Part shown: positions 23,169 through 32,554 of the stretch, piece after piece
Position numbering within the stretch: position 1 is the first letter of the stretch
How the letters are laid out: each line of letters begins with the position of its first letter
Source of the DNA: Rhodococcus yunnanensis NBRC 103083
Lineage (GTDB): Bacteria > Actinomycetota > Actinomycetes > Mycobacteriales > Mycobacteriaceae
Direction: 5' to 3'
Length of the DNA stretch: 64,000 bases
Assembly (NCBI RefSeq): GCF_001895005.1
Contig: NZ_BCXH01000002.1
Span: 372,001-436,000, forward strand
Position numbers and translations under genes: made by a program
Notes under the pieces: model-generated
The model's input: only the letters and a program-made list of their open reading frames with translations
Databases searched by the model: none
What the model was told of the DNA's origin: nothing

Positions 23169-24311
23169 CTACGACACGGGCGCGCCAGTCTGCGACGAGT
23201 GCGGGCGGGCACCTACGCCAGGGCCCATGAGTTGAAAGCGGCGTACGCCCATGTCATACAATTGCCCTAGGCGCTCCAGGCAGTAGTCCGCGGGTCCTGC
23301 GATCGAGAAGGCGTCGAGAACCTCGGTGGTCGCGGCTTGCCCCTGCGGGGATCCGTGTTTGAAGTGCGACCGCATGTCGTAGTTCTTCCTGACGGCAGCA
23401 AGCTACGCCGACTGGGATTGGGCTACAGGGCCGCCGCTACCTTTCTGCATGACGGAAAATCGTGCATACGAGCCGACATGCCCTCGCAGTGCCTCCCGTG
23501 CTGCGTCGCGGTCATCGTCGACCATCAGCGGAACGTACGCCCCTATAAGCAACTTGCTCGGATCCGATCCTGCCGCTTCTCGCGTTCGTCGAGCCAAGTC
23601 GATTGCCCACGCCACACGATCTCGATCGACGCCTACGCCCAAGGTGATAGCGTCGGCGAGGCGTGCAGCAATGCCGATCATTTTCGGTCCGGTCGCAGCG
23701 ACGTCGACTGGAACCTTGGGCTGCGGAGGGACCACGCCTAACCATCGCAGTCGACTTACTTCGGGGGCGCCTGTCATCCCAAGCGATTCGACGGAGCGCA
23801 GACCGCCGACCATATCGGTGTCCAGATCGAAGGGAACGTCGTCGCCCGCGAGGTACATCTGCAGGCGTTCGAGGAATCGTTCGAACTGCGCGAGAGGCGC
23901 TGGTGCCAGTCCGATATGGGCGAGTGCTGAGTCTCCACGGCCGATTCCAAGGACAAATCGTCCCCCAGACTCGGCCTGAAGTGCAGCCGCTGCTGAGGCA
24001 AGCACGGCTGGGTGCCGCGTCACCGAGTTCGTTACGGACGTACCGATACGCAGGCGGGACGTTGCAACAGTCGCGAGAGTCGCGGCAACAACAGTGTCAC
24101 CGGATGTACATTGCGAGTCGACGATTCCCGTCCCGGACCAGCCCTCCGCCTCCAGTGTGGCGGCGTAGCCGGCGGCGAACCCCGGAGTCGCGTAGCTACT
24201 GGTCCAATACTCCACGTCGCCCGGCGACGGTGGGACGTCGGTTGAGTCGCCGAGACTTGACGACTCTTGGCCAGGAATTTCCGAATTTAATTTGGACGCA
24301 GGCAATTTCAT
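23169..24311 (-). pseudogene. LLM-class (F420/FMN) oxidoreductase interrupted by an in-frame TAG
   Basis: The frame encodes EYWTSSYATPGFAAGYAATL, EAEGWSGTGIVDSQC, RLRIGTSVTNSVTRHPAVLA, GGRFVLGIGRGDSALAHIG and KMIGIAARLADAITLGVGVD: a luciferase-like monooxygenase of the F420-using type. A TAG at 23405-23403 stops it, but the same frame continues with LAAVRKNYDMRSHFKHGSPQ and the C-terminal part (DAFSIAGPADYCLERLGQLY). One nonsense change (for example CAG to TAG) explains it. The start is uncertain; ATG 24311 gives about 380 codons in all. The upstream part alone lacks the last barrel strands and is probably inactive. The stretch 22834-23168 to its left shows no gene. Confidence 0.78.
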
Positions 24312-25157
24312 CGTCGTCTGTTGAATTCGCAACGGTCTCGCCGAATCGTCTCGATGATGTCGGCGCCGAGTTTCGCTCCGCGAGATGAATCGATTTCCAC
24401 CGGACGGGCGAGGCACAAACTCCATGCTCGTGTCGACATCCCGTGAGCCTGCAAGCACACCAACGTTCACCTACTCCCCTGCGTAGTACGTGAACTCCGG
24501 TTCGACCAGACTCAGCGTAGTCGAACTGGCAGGTGAGAGGGAATGACGGAAAGCCTGCTGCTCACAAGATCTGTGGGCTCAGCGCCGCAACGAAGGCATA
24601 CCGAATGCATTCGCTGCACAGGCTGATCCGGATGTATCCCGCGACGTGGCCAAGCGCCTCGGACCGACCGCAAGGGCACATGCCTCGCTGATCGAACGCA
24701 ATGTCGGGCGGGTGCCTTGCGGATTGAAGTCGCACCTAAAAACACACGCAGCAACATAACCGACGACCATGTCCGGGACCTCGTTCCCCCACGCGCGCAT
24801 GATCTCTCTGCCGAGGTGCACGGTTTTGAGCTTGGTGGGCTCCCCGACGCCGACATCGTCGGTTGTGCTGCTCGGCGCCGCGACCGCACCCCGACGCACC
24901 CCCCATGCAGAGCGCACGAAGAACGCCGAAACTCGCCGCGAAAGCAGGTCATTACCCAATGTCTGCGAAATCGGCTGTCAAAAATTGCACTGAGCCCGAG
25001 TTGGCAGGTCCCCGATAGTCGGACCACCGTGTTCTAGCCTCGGGCTTTCACCACGGTAGGTAGGCGTGGCGTGCCAGAACAGAAGAACAGTGCTCTGAAC
25101 TGGGGTAATTGGAGTTACCACAGTTGAAACCCACCCACCACGAGGAGCACCATTCTG
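24312..25157. other. Gene-poor stretch between LLM remnant and IS1380 remnant
   Basis: Overlapping short frames exist on both strands, for example the minus-strand frame at 24579-24959, which contains LGREIMRAWGNEVPDMVVGY. None has a recognisable domain, ribosome site or conserved end. It may include the left flank of the IS1380-type element, but terminal inverted repeats were not identified. Confidence 0.4.
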
Positions 25158-26550
25158 GTGAGCAAGTCCACTTCGCCGTACCCCGCCCTGTCCGTCGATG
25201 CCACCGGAACCGGTGTCGTGTCGCACGCCGGAGCGGTGACGCTGCTCCGCACCGCCGAAGTCACCGGACTGTCAACAGCCGCTCTCGCAGAAACTGTCAC
25301 CGTGACGTAAACCTTTGGCGCACTTCGATCTCGGCAAGATCATCACCGACCTCGCGGTGTCATTGACTCTCGATGGGGACTGCCTCGCCGACATCGCGAC
25401 TCTGCGTGAGCACACCGCCGTGTTCGGCAAGGCGCCCTCCGATCCGACCGTGTCGCGGCTGTTGGCCGTGTTGGCCGCTGATGCACCGCCGTGCTTCCCG
25501 CCATCGACACCGCCCGAGCATCCGCCCGCGCTGCGGCGTGGGGACATGCCGGTGAACGCGCGCCCGATCACGACATCACCGCACAGAACCCGATCGTCAT
25601 CGACCTCGACGCCGCCCTCGTCACAACCCACTCCGAGAAGGAATCTGCGGCTCCGACCTACAAACGCGGATTCGGATTTCCCCCCCGTTGGCGTTCGTCG
25701 ACCACGGAATCGACGGGACCGGTGAACCCGCCGCAGCGTTGCTGAGACCTGGTAACGCGGGATCCAACACTGCAGACGATCACATCGCTGTCACTCGGAA
25801 AGCATTGGCGCAGTTACCGAACGTCCACACTGCCCGGCCAGGAAAGATAGTCCTCGTCCGTACCGACGGCGCCGGAGCAGCCACAAGTACCTGACCTGGC
25901 TGCACAACAGCGGAGTGTCGTATTCGATCGGGTTCGGTCTCACCCACGCGATGGTCACCGCCCTCGCCGGCGTCCCCGACAGTGCCTGCTCAGTCGCCGT
26001 CGACCACGCCGAGAAGGTCCGGGACGGCGCATCGGTCATCGACGCCACCGGTGTCCTCGACCTCACGACATGGCCGACCGGCATGCGCGTCATCATCAGG
26101 AAAGAGCGCCCACACCCCGGCGCTCAGTTGCGGTTCAACGATTCCGACGGTCTTCGATTGACGGCGTTCGCCACCAACACAGTGCGCGGCCAGGTGCAGG
26201 ATCTCGAACTGCAGCACCGTCGCCGCGCCCGCTGCGAGGACCGTATCCGCTCCGCGAAGGACAGCGGGCCGACCAATTTTCCGTTGCACGGATTCGACCA
26301 GAACCGGATCTGGTTGACGATCGTGCAGCTCGCCCTGGACTCGATGGCGTGGACTCAGATGCTCGGCTTCACCGACCACGAAGCACGCAGGTCGGAACCG
26401 AAACGTGTTCGCCTGCGGCTGTTCTCGATCGCGGCACGCTTCACGAAACATGCGCGACGCGTCTTTCTGAAGTTGTCGAAGACGGCGACATGGTCGGTCC
26501 TCGTCGTCATCGCATTGACCCGGCTGGCAGCGCTACCCGCGCCCGCCTGA
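25158..26550 (+). mobile_element. IS1380-family transposase remnant, several frameshifts
   Basis: The expected IS1380 transposase order is intact but scattered over frames. GVVSHAGAVTLLRTAEVTGL comes first, then KIITDLAVSLTLDGDCLADI and DPTVSRLLAVLAADAP, then ITAQNPIVIDLDAALVTTHS, then FVDHGIDGTGEPAAALLRPG. The last frame (about 25890-26550) holds MRVIIRKERPHPGAQLRF, RARCEDRIRSAKDSG and NRIWLTIVQLALDSMAW. At least four frame changes make it non-functional. The final 220 codons are continuous and well conserved. Confidence 0.85.
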
Positions 26551-26799
26551 CCACACTTCACCTGACCCGACGACCCCGAAAGAACACCTACCTCAGACTG
26601 TGGACCCGAGCGCCGCCGATCGACATCGGCCGCGCCATCGTGCGCCGATGAGCTCCAAGCACACCAACGACCCGCTCAGGCCAGCACATCACCAGGAAGA
26701 AAGATCGAGGCTTGTGGCAGAAGACTCCTAGAGACAGTTTTCCGACTCTGGTTATGACGGCGGCGCTCGGCGTGACGGTTCCGTCGGTCATTGTCGTCG

Positions 26800-27132
26800 T
26801 GTTCACTCGCGTTGACGCTCGCAGCGATCCTCGGCCGCAGCGCCCGCGCGCTAGCCGATTCCCAACCGCCGACGCATACGCCAGCTACACCGGCACCGCA
26901 CCCATACAGATTGCGAGCGCGGACGTTCACATCGCCGATTGTCTCGCTACGGAGATCCAACTCAACTCCGCCATGCATACGATCGGAATGATCCATGTTC
27001 CCCTGCCATCGACTCCTGGCAGCGCGTCCTACGACAAGAAAATCGCCGACGGTAAGCCACCACGATCGGCTACGCGTCACTCAACGACACCTCGCAGCAC
27101 ACCTCTGGCGAGTCATGCTCGCAGACATCTAG
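26800..27132 (+). mobile_element. IS110-family transposase remnant (C-terminal part)
   Basis: RFPTADAYASYTGTAPIQIA (from about 26860) is the start of the IS110 Transposase_20 domain (FPS..A.YTGTAP). It continues to TPGSASYDKKIADGK, equivalent to the usual AYY.RK.AEGK. After a frameshift the end reads RHLAAHLWRVMLADI then TAG (27130-27132), again a family-typical terminus. The N-terminal DEDD nuclease is absent. Only about 110 codons survive. Confidence 0.68.
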
Positions 27133-27436
27133 CGGTAGACACCGACGGCCAGCTTGCCCCCGCAGATCCGTGACGAACCACCAGCGTTCAGGTGGGCCAC
27201 GGTTTCAAAAAGATGAGGAAGTGATGAGTTGAGCGTCCACAGGCGTCCGTCGGCGAGCCGATCGTGGATTCGAGCGCGCGATTGCGCAGTTCAGCAGCAG
27301 GCTGCTCGAACTTGTCTCCCCGAATAATGCGATTGGGATTCAAGTCTCCGTAACGCCCTATGCGGCATAAGAACCCGCAGGTCAGAGCGTCGACCATTTT
27401 CGCGAACTTCGCAGACTCCCAGGCGATCTCAAACAA
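27133..27436. other. 300-bp stretch before the tRNA-Lys terminator
   Basis: One minus-strand frame (27188-27439, 83 codons, starting MLFEIAWESAKFAKMVDALT) is open but unrecognised. It lies directly downstream of the tRNA-Lys terminator and shows no ribosome site. It may be a relic of the integrated element. Nothing else is supported. Confidence 0.3.
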
Positions 27437-27475
27437 CAAAAAGCGCCCCTGAACAGCGAAACACTGTTCAGGGGC
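27437..27475 (-). terminator. Rho-independent terminator of tRNA-Lys
   Basis: GCCCCTGAACAG (27445-27456) pairs perfectly with CTGTTCAGGGGC (27464-27475) around a 7-nt loop. On the minus strand the stem is followed by CGC and a TTTTT run. It begins 8 nt beyond the tRNA-Lys 3' end. Confidence 0.85.
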
Positions 27476-27483
27476 ACTCGTTG

Positions 27484-27557
27484 TGCGCCATCAGGGACTC
27501 GAACCCCGGACCCGCTGATTAAGAGTCAGCTGCTCTAACCAACTGAGCTAATGGCGC
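27484..27557 (-). tRNA. tRNA-Lys (anticodon CTT)
   Basis: The minus strand folds as a full cloverleaf: acceptor GCGCCAT/ATGGCGC, D-arm GCTC...GAGC, anticodon arm GCTGA-CTCTTAA-TCAGC, T-arm CGGGG-TTCGAGT-CCCTG, discriminator A. The anticodon CTT reads the AAG lysine codon. CCA is not encoded. It is followed by a strong terminator and is the probable insertion target of the island to its left. Confidence 0.95.
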
Positions 27558-27649
27558 CGATCCGCACCGCGTGTTCACTGCGGTGCGGGAGAAACATTAA
27601 CAGGAGAAACCGTCGGATGGGAAATCGCCTGGTCAGAGGGCTCAGACGG

Positions 27650-27871
27650 TCAGCGGAAGATCCTGCGAACGACCAGAACTGCGACGACAGCGCCGACGCC
27701 GATGAGAGTGAACTTGACCGGGGGCTCGTTCAGCTTGGCGACAAGAGTCTGTTTGGTGCTCTCCACGATCCGCTTGGGGCTGGCTCGGACGCTCAGCTCG
27801 TCGAGGGTGCTGGCGAGCTGGTTGCGAGCGGCCTCGATCTCGCGCTCGATCTTGTCGGTATCCCTGGCCAC
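27650..27871 (-). CDS. DUF3618 small membrane-anchored protein
   Basis: 73 residues from GTG 27871 (GGAGG about 4 nt upstream). RDTDKIEREIEAARNQLAST and LDELSVRASPKRIVE are the DUF3618 signature: an amphipathic, probably coiled-coil N-terminal segment. One C-terminal helix follows (FTLIGVGAVVAVLVVRRIF). Members are common in actinobacteria next to stress-related genes; function unknown. It is divergent from the Bcp peroxiredoxin (77-bp gap), as often in Rhodococcus and Mycobacterium, hinting at a shared promoter region. Confidence 0.85.
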   Translation of the reverse strand: MARDTDKIEREIEAARNQLASTLDELSVRASPKRIVESTKQTLVAKLNEPPVKFTLIGVGAVVAVLVVRRIFR

Positions 27872-27948
27872 ATGTCCTCCAACGTGTCGCAAATCTTGTG
27901 TGTCACCGTCGAGCGTAGAGCACTGGCGGATTTCGATAGTCTCGTCAG

Positions 27949-28422
27949 GTGACCGACAACAAGAAGCTAGAGGCCGGCGACATCGCTCCGGCGTTCACAT
28001 TGCCCGACGCCGACGGGAACGACGTCTCGCTCGCCGACTACGCGGGCAAGAAAGTGATCGTCTACTTCTATCCCGCGGCCAGCACTCCCGGCTGCACGAA
28101 GCAGGCGTGCGATTTCCGAGACAGCTTGGCCGAGCTGAACGGTGAGGGCCTGGGGGTCATCGGCATTTCCCCGGACAAGCCTGCGAAGCTCGCCAAGTTC
28201 CGGGACGCCGAGGGGTTGAACTTCCCGTTGCTCTCGGATGTCGAGAAGACGACGCTGCAGGCGTGGGGCGCCTTCGGTGAGAAGAAGAACTACGGCAAGG
28301 TCTACGAAGGTGTCATTCGTTCGACGTTCCTCGTCGACGAAGCAGGCAAGATCGAGGTGGCTCAGTACAACGTGCGCGCCACCGGGCACGTGGCGAAGCT
28401 CCGCCGCGATCTATCGGTCTGA
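27949..28422 (+). CDS. bcp: Thiol peroxidase, Bcp/PrxQ-type peroxiredoxin
   Basis: 157 residues. The peroxiredoxin core is GDIAPAFTLPDADGNDVSLA, then YFYPAASTPGCTKQACDFRD with the peroxidatic Cys in PGCT and the resolving Cys five residues later (the PrxQ pattern), then VIGISPDKPAKLAKF and the Arg of GVIRSTFLVDEAGKI. It reduces hydrogen peroxide and organic hydroperoxides in the cytosol using thioredoxin. The start GTG 27949 lies about 8 nt below GATAGT (27935-27940), a fair -10, so a leaderless mRNA is possible. Its 3' end overlaps the convergent dipeptidase gene by 12 bp. Confidence 0.95.
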   Translation: MTDNKKLEAGDIAPAFTLPDADGNDVSLADYAGKKVIVYFYPAASTPGCTKQACDFRDSLAELNGEGLGVIGISPDKPAKLAKFRDAEGLNFPLLSDVEKTTLQAWGAFGEKKNYGKVYEGVIRSTFLVDEAGKIEVAQYNVRATGHVAKLRRDLSV

Positions 28423-29757
28423 CGACCCCAGCTTCTGCAGGAACAAGGCTTCGGCGACGGCGAGGTTCTCGATTTCCGTCGGGTCGACGCTCTCGTTCGG
28501 GGCGTGGATCCGGCACAGCGGTTCTTCGACGCCCATCAGCACGATCTCGGCTTTCGGGAACGTCTGGGCGAGAACGTTGCACAGCGGAATCGAGCCTCCC
28601 TGTCCGGCCGATGCGACAGGGGCGCCGAATGCCTCGGTCAACGACTCCGAGAGCGCCGCGTATCCGGGCCCATCGGTGCGCGCTCGAAACGGCGAACCGA
28701 TGGCCTCGGGTTCGACCGTCACGCGAGCCCTCCACGGCGCGTGTGACTCCAGATGAGCCGTCAATGCATCCTGAGCCTGCTGCGCGTCGATACCGGGCGG
28801 CACACGCAGATTGAGCCGTGCGGATGCCGTCGGCGAGATCGCCGCCGCGGATCCGACGACAGGTGGGCAGTCGATGCCGAGAATCGTCAGCGCCGGACGT
28901 GCCCACACCGCGTCGGCCACCGACGCCGATCCGGCCAGCTCCACACCGTCCAGAACGCCCGCATCGGCACGGAACCGATCGGCCGGGTAATCGATGCCAT
29001 CCCACGATTGATCGGCCTCCAGGCCGTCGACGACGGTGTTGCCGTGCTCGTCTCGCAGCGAAGCGAGCAATTGGACCAAAGCTGCGAGGGCGTCGGGCGC
29101 GGGTCCTCCGTACATTCCGGAATGCACTTCGCCCTCGAGCGTGTCGACTCGGACGACGACGTTGGCGATCCCGCGTAGCGTCGTCGTCACCGTCGGCCGA
29201 CCGACTGCGGCATTGCCGGTGTCGGCGATGATGATGATGTCCGACGCGAACAACTCGGGCCGTTGCTCGACGAGCGCCTCCAGCCCGCCGGTCCCCATTT
29301 CCTCGGACCCTTCGGACACGATCGTGATTCCGATCCCCGGATCAGCGCCGAGTGCGCGCAGCGCGAGCAGGTGCATGATGACGTTGCCCTTGCAGTCCGC
29401 TGATCCCCGCCCGTACCAACGGCCGTCGCGTTCGGTCAGTTGGAACGGCTCGCTGTCCCACAGCGCGCGTTCACCCGGGGGCTGCACGTCGTAGTGCGAG
29501 TAGAGCAACACCGTCGGCGCGCCGGGCGGTGCAGGCGTATGCCCGACGACGGCCAGCGAGCGATCCGTCGTCTCGATCAGTTCGACCGCGCCGATACCCG
29601 CGTCGAGGAAAGCAGTCCGAACCCAGTTGGCCGCTGCGACACACTCTTCACGCGGAAACTGACGCTCGTCGTGCACGGATCGGAACGCGACGAGCTCCTC
29701 GAGCTCGCGGCGGGCACGGGGCATATCGGCGGAAATCGTGGACCGAACATCCGGCAT
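28411..29757 (-). CDS. M20-family metallodipeptidase
   Basis: 448 residues from ATG 29757, with AGGAG 5 nt upstream. Zinc-site motifs follow the M20 order: LLYSHYDVQPP (first His and catalytic Asp), WYGRGSADCKGN (bridging Asp), VSEGSEEMGTGG (catalytic Glu and ligand Glu) and IIADTGN (ligand Asp). The lid/dimerisation domain is at about residues 185-300, and the C-terminal HAPNESVD supplies the last His. This is the CNDP-like branch that cuts dipeptides or similar N-acyl amino acids in the cytosol. It ends inside the last codons of the convergent bcp gene. Confidence 0.92.
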   Translation of the reverse strand: MPDVRSTISADMPRARRELEELVAFRSVHDERQFPREECVAAANWVRTAFLDAGIGAVELIETTDRSLAVVGHTPAPPGAPTVLLYSHYDVQPPGERALWDSEPFQLTERDGRWYGRGSADCKGNVIMHLLALRALGADPGIGITIVSEGSEEMGTGGLEALVEQRPELFASDIIIIADTGNAAVGRPTVTTTLRGIANVVVRVDTLEGEVHSGMYGGPAPDALAALVQLLASLRDEHGNTVVDGLEADQSWDGIDYPADRFRADAGVLDGVELAGSASVADAVWARPALTILGIDCPPVVGSAAAISPTASARLNLRVPPGIDAQQAQDALTAHLESHAPWRARVTVEPEAIGSPFRARTDGPGYAALSESLTEAFGAPVASAGQGGSIPLCNVLAQTFPKAEIVLMGVEEPLCRIHAPNESVDPTEIENLAVAEALFLQKLGSSDR

Positions 29758-29820
29758 CGGTACTCCTGACACACACTCGGGCAAGAACCATCGAGCGTCA
29801 TTGTGTCATCGATCGAAATG

Positions 29821-31116
29821 TCAGTTTCCGGAGATCTCCTGCGCCAGCCACTCGGCGGTGTGCTGCCAATGGCGGTCCCACGCCTCCTGTTCCAGCTGCT
29901 CCTGCGACTTGCCCGGTTCGGGGATGATCGCCGGAACGGCGAATTCGGGCGCCTCGACGGTCGGGTGCGGCACGACCGCCGCGTTCGGCGGGATCGATTG
30001 CGTGGGAATAGGCGTAGGGGTCTCCACGGTCCCCTGCGCGACGACCGGTGCCTGCGTCCGAATGGGCGCGAGGGTCTCGGGATCGATCGCCGCCGGGGCG
30101 ATCGGCTCGGGTTCGACGACCGGAACCACTGGAACCGGCGCGGGAGCCGGCGCAGGTTGTGTCACCTGGACGCTCGAAGTCGATCCGACGAGATTGGTGT
30201 CGATGCCGGTCGGGTCGGAAGATTCGGCGGCGGCGGGAACCGTGGCGGTGTCGCTGTCACTGGGAAGCGTCGACGCGAGGGCCACACCTCCCGAGAGCAC
30301 ACCGGCAAGGAGGGCGGCAGTGAGCACCAGTTTCTTGCGCGGAACGGGTCGACGCGAGACGGGAGCAGGCGGTATCACCGCGAGCACCGGCGCCGGAGCG
30401 ACCGACGGCGCAGCGTTGACCGGTGCAGGCGCCGTCATCGCTGCCGTGGGCATCGTCTGCGACGGCACACTGTCGGCAGCGAGCAATGCCGCACCGCGCG
30501 CAGCGACCTGATCCGCATCACGGACGCGCACGACGGGTACACCGAGGCCGAGTTCGAGAATGTCAACCAGGTCCCTGTTGCTCGAACGGTCACCGAACAG
30601 CGCCACCGAGTCGGCTTTCACCGATGCCTCGTCGAGAATCTCCCAGGCGAGCGGCACGGTACTGCCGATCCGCTCGGGACTCATCGAATCCAGCGTTGCG
30701 GTCTTCGCGGCCGACAGCTGCCCACCCTTCACATCGGCGAGCGAAATCGACACGCTCGACTCGCCCATGTAATAAAGAAGGACGCGACTCGACTCGTCGA
30801 ACCCGGGTGACCTGGCGAGCCAGCCGAGGAAGGCAGACGACGCGGAGTACATCGACACATCGGCCGATCCGCACTCACCCACCACGGTCGTGAGTCGATC
30901 TCGCTCTGCCTCGGAGGAGTACACGACGCCCACGGCATCGACATCGATGCTGCGTCGTCGTGCGGCGGCCCGCATGCCGTCGAGGGCAATGGGCAGCGCC
31001 TTCGCCACGCCTTCCGACAGCGACGTCACCCGATTCGCGACGACAGCGTCTGCCTTCGTGTCGAACAAGACGGCGTACACCGAACCGGACTCTAGGGAAA
31101 GTCCAATGGTTGCCAC
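29821..31116 (-). CDS. DUF7159-type membrane protein with actin-like N-terminal domain
   Basis: 431 residues from GTG 31116 (AGGAG 6 nt upstream). Residues 1-200 open with a TIGLSLESGSVYAVLFD strand-turn-strand like the nucleotide-binding fold of Hsp70/actin proteins, and GRVLLYYMG/VALFGDR-like strands follow. A Pro/Ala linker precedes a single membrane helix (VLTAALLAGVLSGGVALAST, about 273-292). The exported part is Pro/Ala/Glu-rich with VPVVPVVEPEPIAP-like repeats and ends in a charged helix. This layout is frequent in Nocardiaceae and mycobacteria, and the function is unknown. A regulator on the cytoplasmic side with a wall-spanning tail is one reading. Confidence 0.7.
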   Translation of the reverse strand: MATIGLSLESGSVYAVLFDTKADAVVANRVTSLSEGVAKALPIALDGMRAAARRRSIDVDAVGVVYSSEAERDRLTTVVGECGSADVSMYSASSAFLGWLARSPGFDESSRVLLYYMGESSVSISLADVKGGQLSAAKTATLDSMSPERIGSTVPLAWEILDEASVKADSVALFGDRSSNRDLVDILELGLGVPVVRVRDADQVAARGAALLAADSVPSQTMPTAAMTAPAPVNAAPSVAPAPVLAVIPPAPVSRRPVPRKKLVLTAALLAGVLSGGVALASTLPSDSDTATVPAAAESSDPTGIDTNLVGSTSSVQVTQPAPAPAPVPVVPVVEPEPIAPAAIDPETLAPIRTQAPVVAQGTVETPTPIPTQSIPPNAAVVPHPTVEAPEFAVPAIIPEPGKSQEQLEQEAWDRHWQHTAEWLAQEISGN

Positions 31117-31387
31117 GCGTTTCTCCTGTACCTGAGGGGAAGGCTCTCGACATGAGCCCCGCCGATGCGGAATCCGCGTCGTACACCCTGCTTGAAAACG
31201 TAACCAATCCTGTGAACCATACCTAAAGACTGGTTTCTTGACCAGAAAACGACCTATGACTTTTCATGAACCCTCGAACGAGCGGGCGCGTCGGGCTTGA
31301 CACCCGATCTTCGATCTCCCGATGCCGTCTGCGATCCGTTTCCGCGCGTTGTGGAACGAACACTCCCCCGGCCGCTAGCCTGAGCAG

Positions 31388-32092
31388 GTGGATTCCTCTG
31401 CTAGCGCCCAGTCTGCGAGACGCCTCGACGCCGCGCTCGAATCGACGGTCGAGACGCAGGAGCTCATGCCCCGCAGGCGCCCGACGCAGGAACGAAGCCA
31501 GAGAAAGTTCGACGCCCTGCTCGCAGCGTCGAGAGATCTGCTCAGTGACGTCGGATTCGAATCCTTCACCTGCGAGGAAGTCGCGGCCCGTGCCGAGCTC
31601 CCGATCGGGACGCTCTACCAGTTCTTCGCGAACAAATACGTCATCGTGTGTGAGCTGAACCGGCAGGATCTGGTCGGTGTGCAGCAGGAACTCGCCGAAT
31701 TCAACGGTGAGGTGCCCTCGCTCGACTGGCTCCGATTCCTCAACAACTTCGTCGATCACATGGCGGGCATGTGGATGTCGGACCCGTCTCGCCGCGAAGT
31801 GTGGCTCGCGATGCAGTCCACACCGTCGACTCGGGCAACGGGCGTCATCCACGAACGCGAATTCTCCGACCAGGTCGCACGCATGCTCGGCCCGCTGACA
31901 CCCCGAACGCCCAGGGCCCGGCGCAATCTGATGGCACAGGTCCTCGTCCACGTCGTGTACTCGATGCTCAACTTCTCCATCCAGGACGGCCAGAGCCACG
32001 AGGACGCCGTCGCCGAGCTCAAACGAATCATGACGGCCTACCTGCTCGTCGCCGAGAAAGAGAGCAGGCGTTCGGGCTCGTCCGTCGACTAG
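31388..32092 (+). CDS. TetR-family regulator next to the fas-acpS operon
   Basis: 234 residues. The HTH is at about residues 38-85: FDALLAASRDLLSDVGFESF, TCEEVAARAELPIGTLYQFF, ANKYVIVCELNRQ. The C-terminal domain has WLRFLNNFVDHMAGMWMSDP and a long amphipathic helix before the tail. Start GTG 31388 lacks a ribosome site; ATG 31466 (AGGAG 3 nt upstream) is an alternative that keeps the HTH. It converges on acpS across a two-way terminator, so it is not in the fas operon. A role in lipid-gene control is plausible from position only; I would not name it FasR on this evidence. Confidence 0.82.
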   Translation: MDSSASAQSARRLDAALESTVETQELMPRRRPTQERSQRKFDALLAASRDLLSDVGFESFTCEEVAARAELPIGTLYQFFANKYVIVCELNRQDLVGVQQELAEFNGEVPSLDWLRFLNNFVDHMAGMWMSDPSRREVWLAMQSTPSTRATGVIHEREFSDQVARMLGPLTPRTPRARRNLMAQVLVHVVYSMLNFSIQDGQSHEDAVAELKRIMTAYLLVAEKESRRSGSSVD

Positions 32093-32106
32093 TCGCTCGG
32101 TCCATA

Positions 32107-32149
32107 CGAACAACGCCGGCCCACTTAGTCAGTGGACCGGCGTTGTTCG
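32107..32149. terminator. Bidirectional terminator between tetR and acpS
   Basis: An 18-bp arm at 32107-32124 pairs with 32132-32149 around the loop TTAGTCA with one mismatch; the outer arms are CGAACAACGCCGG / CCGGCGTTGTTCG. It lies between two convergent stop codons, so it probably ends transcripts from both sides. Confidence 0.85.
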
Positions 32150-32159
32150 TTACGCGAAC

Positions 32160-32552
32160 CTATTCCTCCAGGATCGCCACTGCTGCAGCGATGTCGCCGT
32201 CGTGAGTGAGCGAGAGGTGGATCTTCACCGTCGGCAGGAACTCCAAGGCCATGCCGTGCAGCTTGATCGACGGTCGACCCCACGCATCGTTGACGACCTC
32301 GATCAGGGGGTACGGGTTGTCACCGATCTGCGGTGGCCGGGCGAACCGTGACGTCGCCCAGGCCTTCAACACCGCTTCCTTCGCGGCCCACCGTGCTGCG
32401 TAGTGGCGGGCCGGGTCGGAACTCTTCGTCGCCGCGTGCCGACGCTCACCCGCGGTGAAACTGTCGCGGATCATCGTCGTGCCGACCTTCTCCATTTGCT
32501 CGGCGAAGTCGGACACGGTCACCAGGTCGAAACCTACTCCCAGGATCGCCAT
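32160..32552 (-). CDS. acpS: Holo-ACP synthase (4'-phosphopantetheinyl transferase)
   Basis: 130 residues. It has the two AcpS magnesium/CoA motifs: GVGFDLVTVSDFAEQM (the Asp of GxD) and RHYAARWAAKEAVLKAW (the Glu of WAxKEAxxKA). The ending LPTVKIHLSLTHDGDIAAAV is also characteristic. It transfers the phosphopantetheine arm of CoA to the serine of the ACP domain of the type I fatty acid synthase just upstream. ATG 32552 is 2 nt beyond the fas stop codon, so the genes are translationally coupled, as in mycobacteria and corynebacteria. Confidence 0.96.
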   Translation of the reverse strand: MAILGVGFDLVTVSDFAEQMEKVGTTMIRDSFTAGERRHAATKSSDPARHYAARWAAKEAVLKAWATSRFARPPQIGDNPYPLIEVVNDAWGRPSIKLHGMALEFLPTVKIHLSLTHDGDIAAAVAILEE

Positions 32553-32554
32553 AT

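Noticed and set aside
31388..32092. Naming the TetR gene beside acpS as fasR
   Set aside because: Position alone suggests it. It is convergent with, not upstream of, the operon, and I cannot align it here with characterised FasR.
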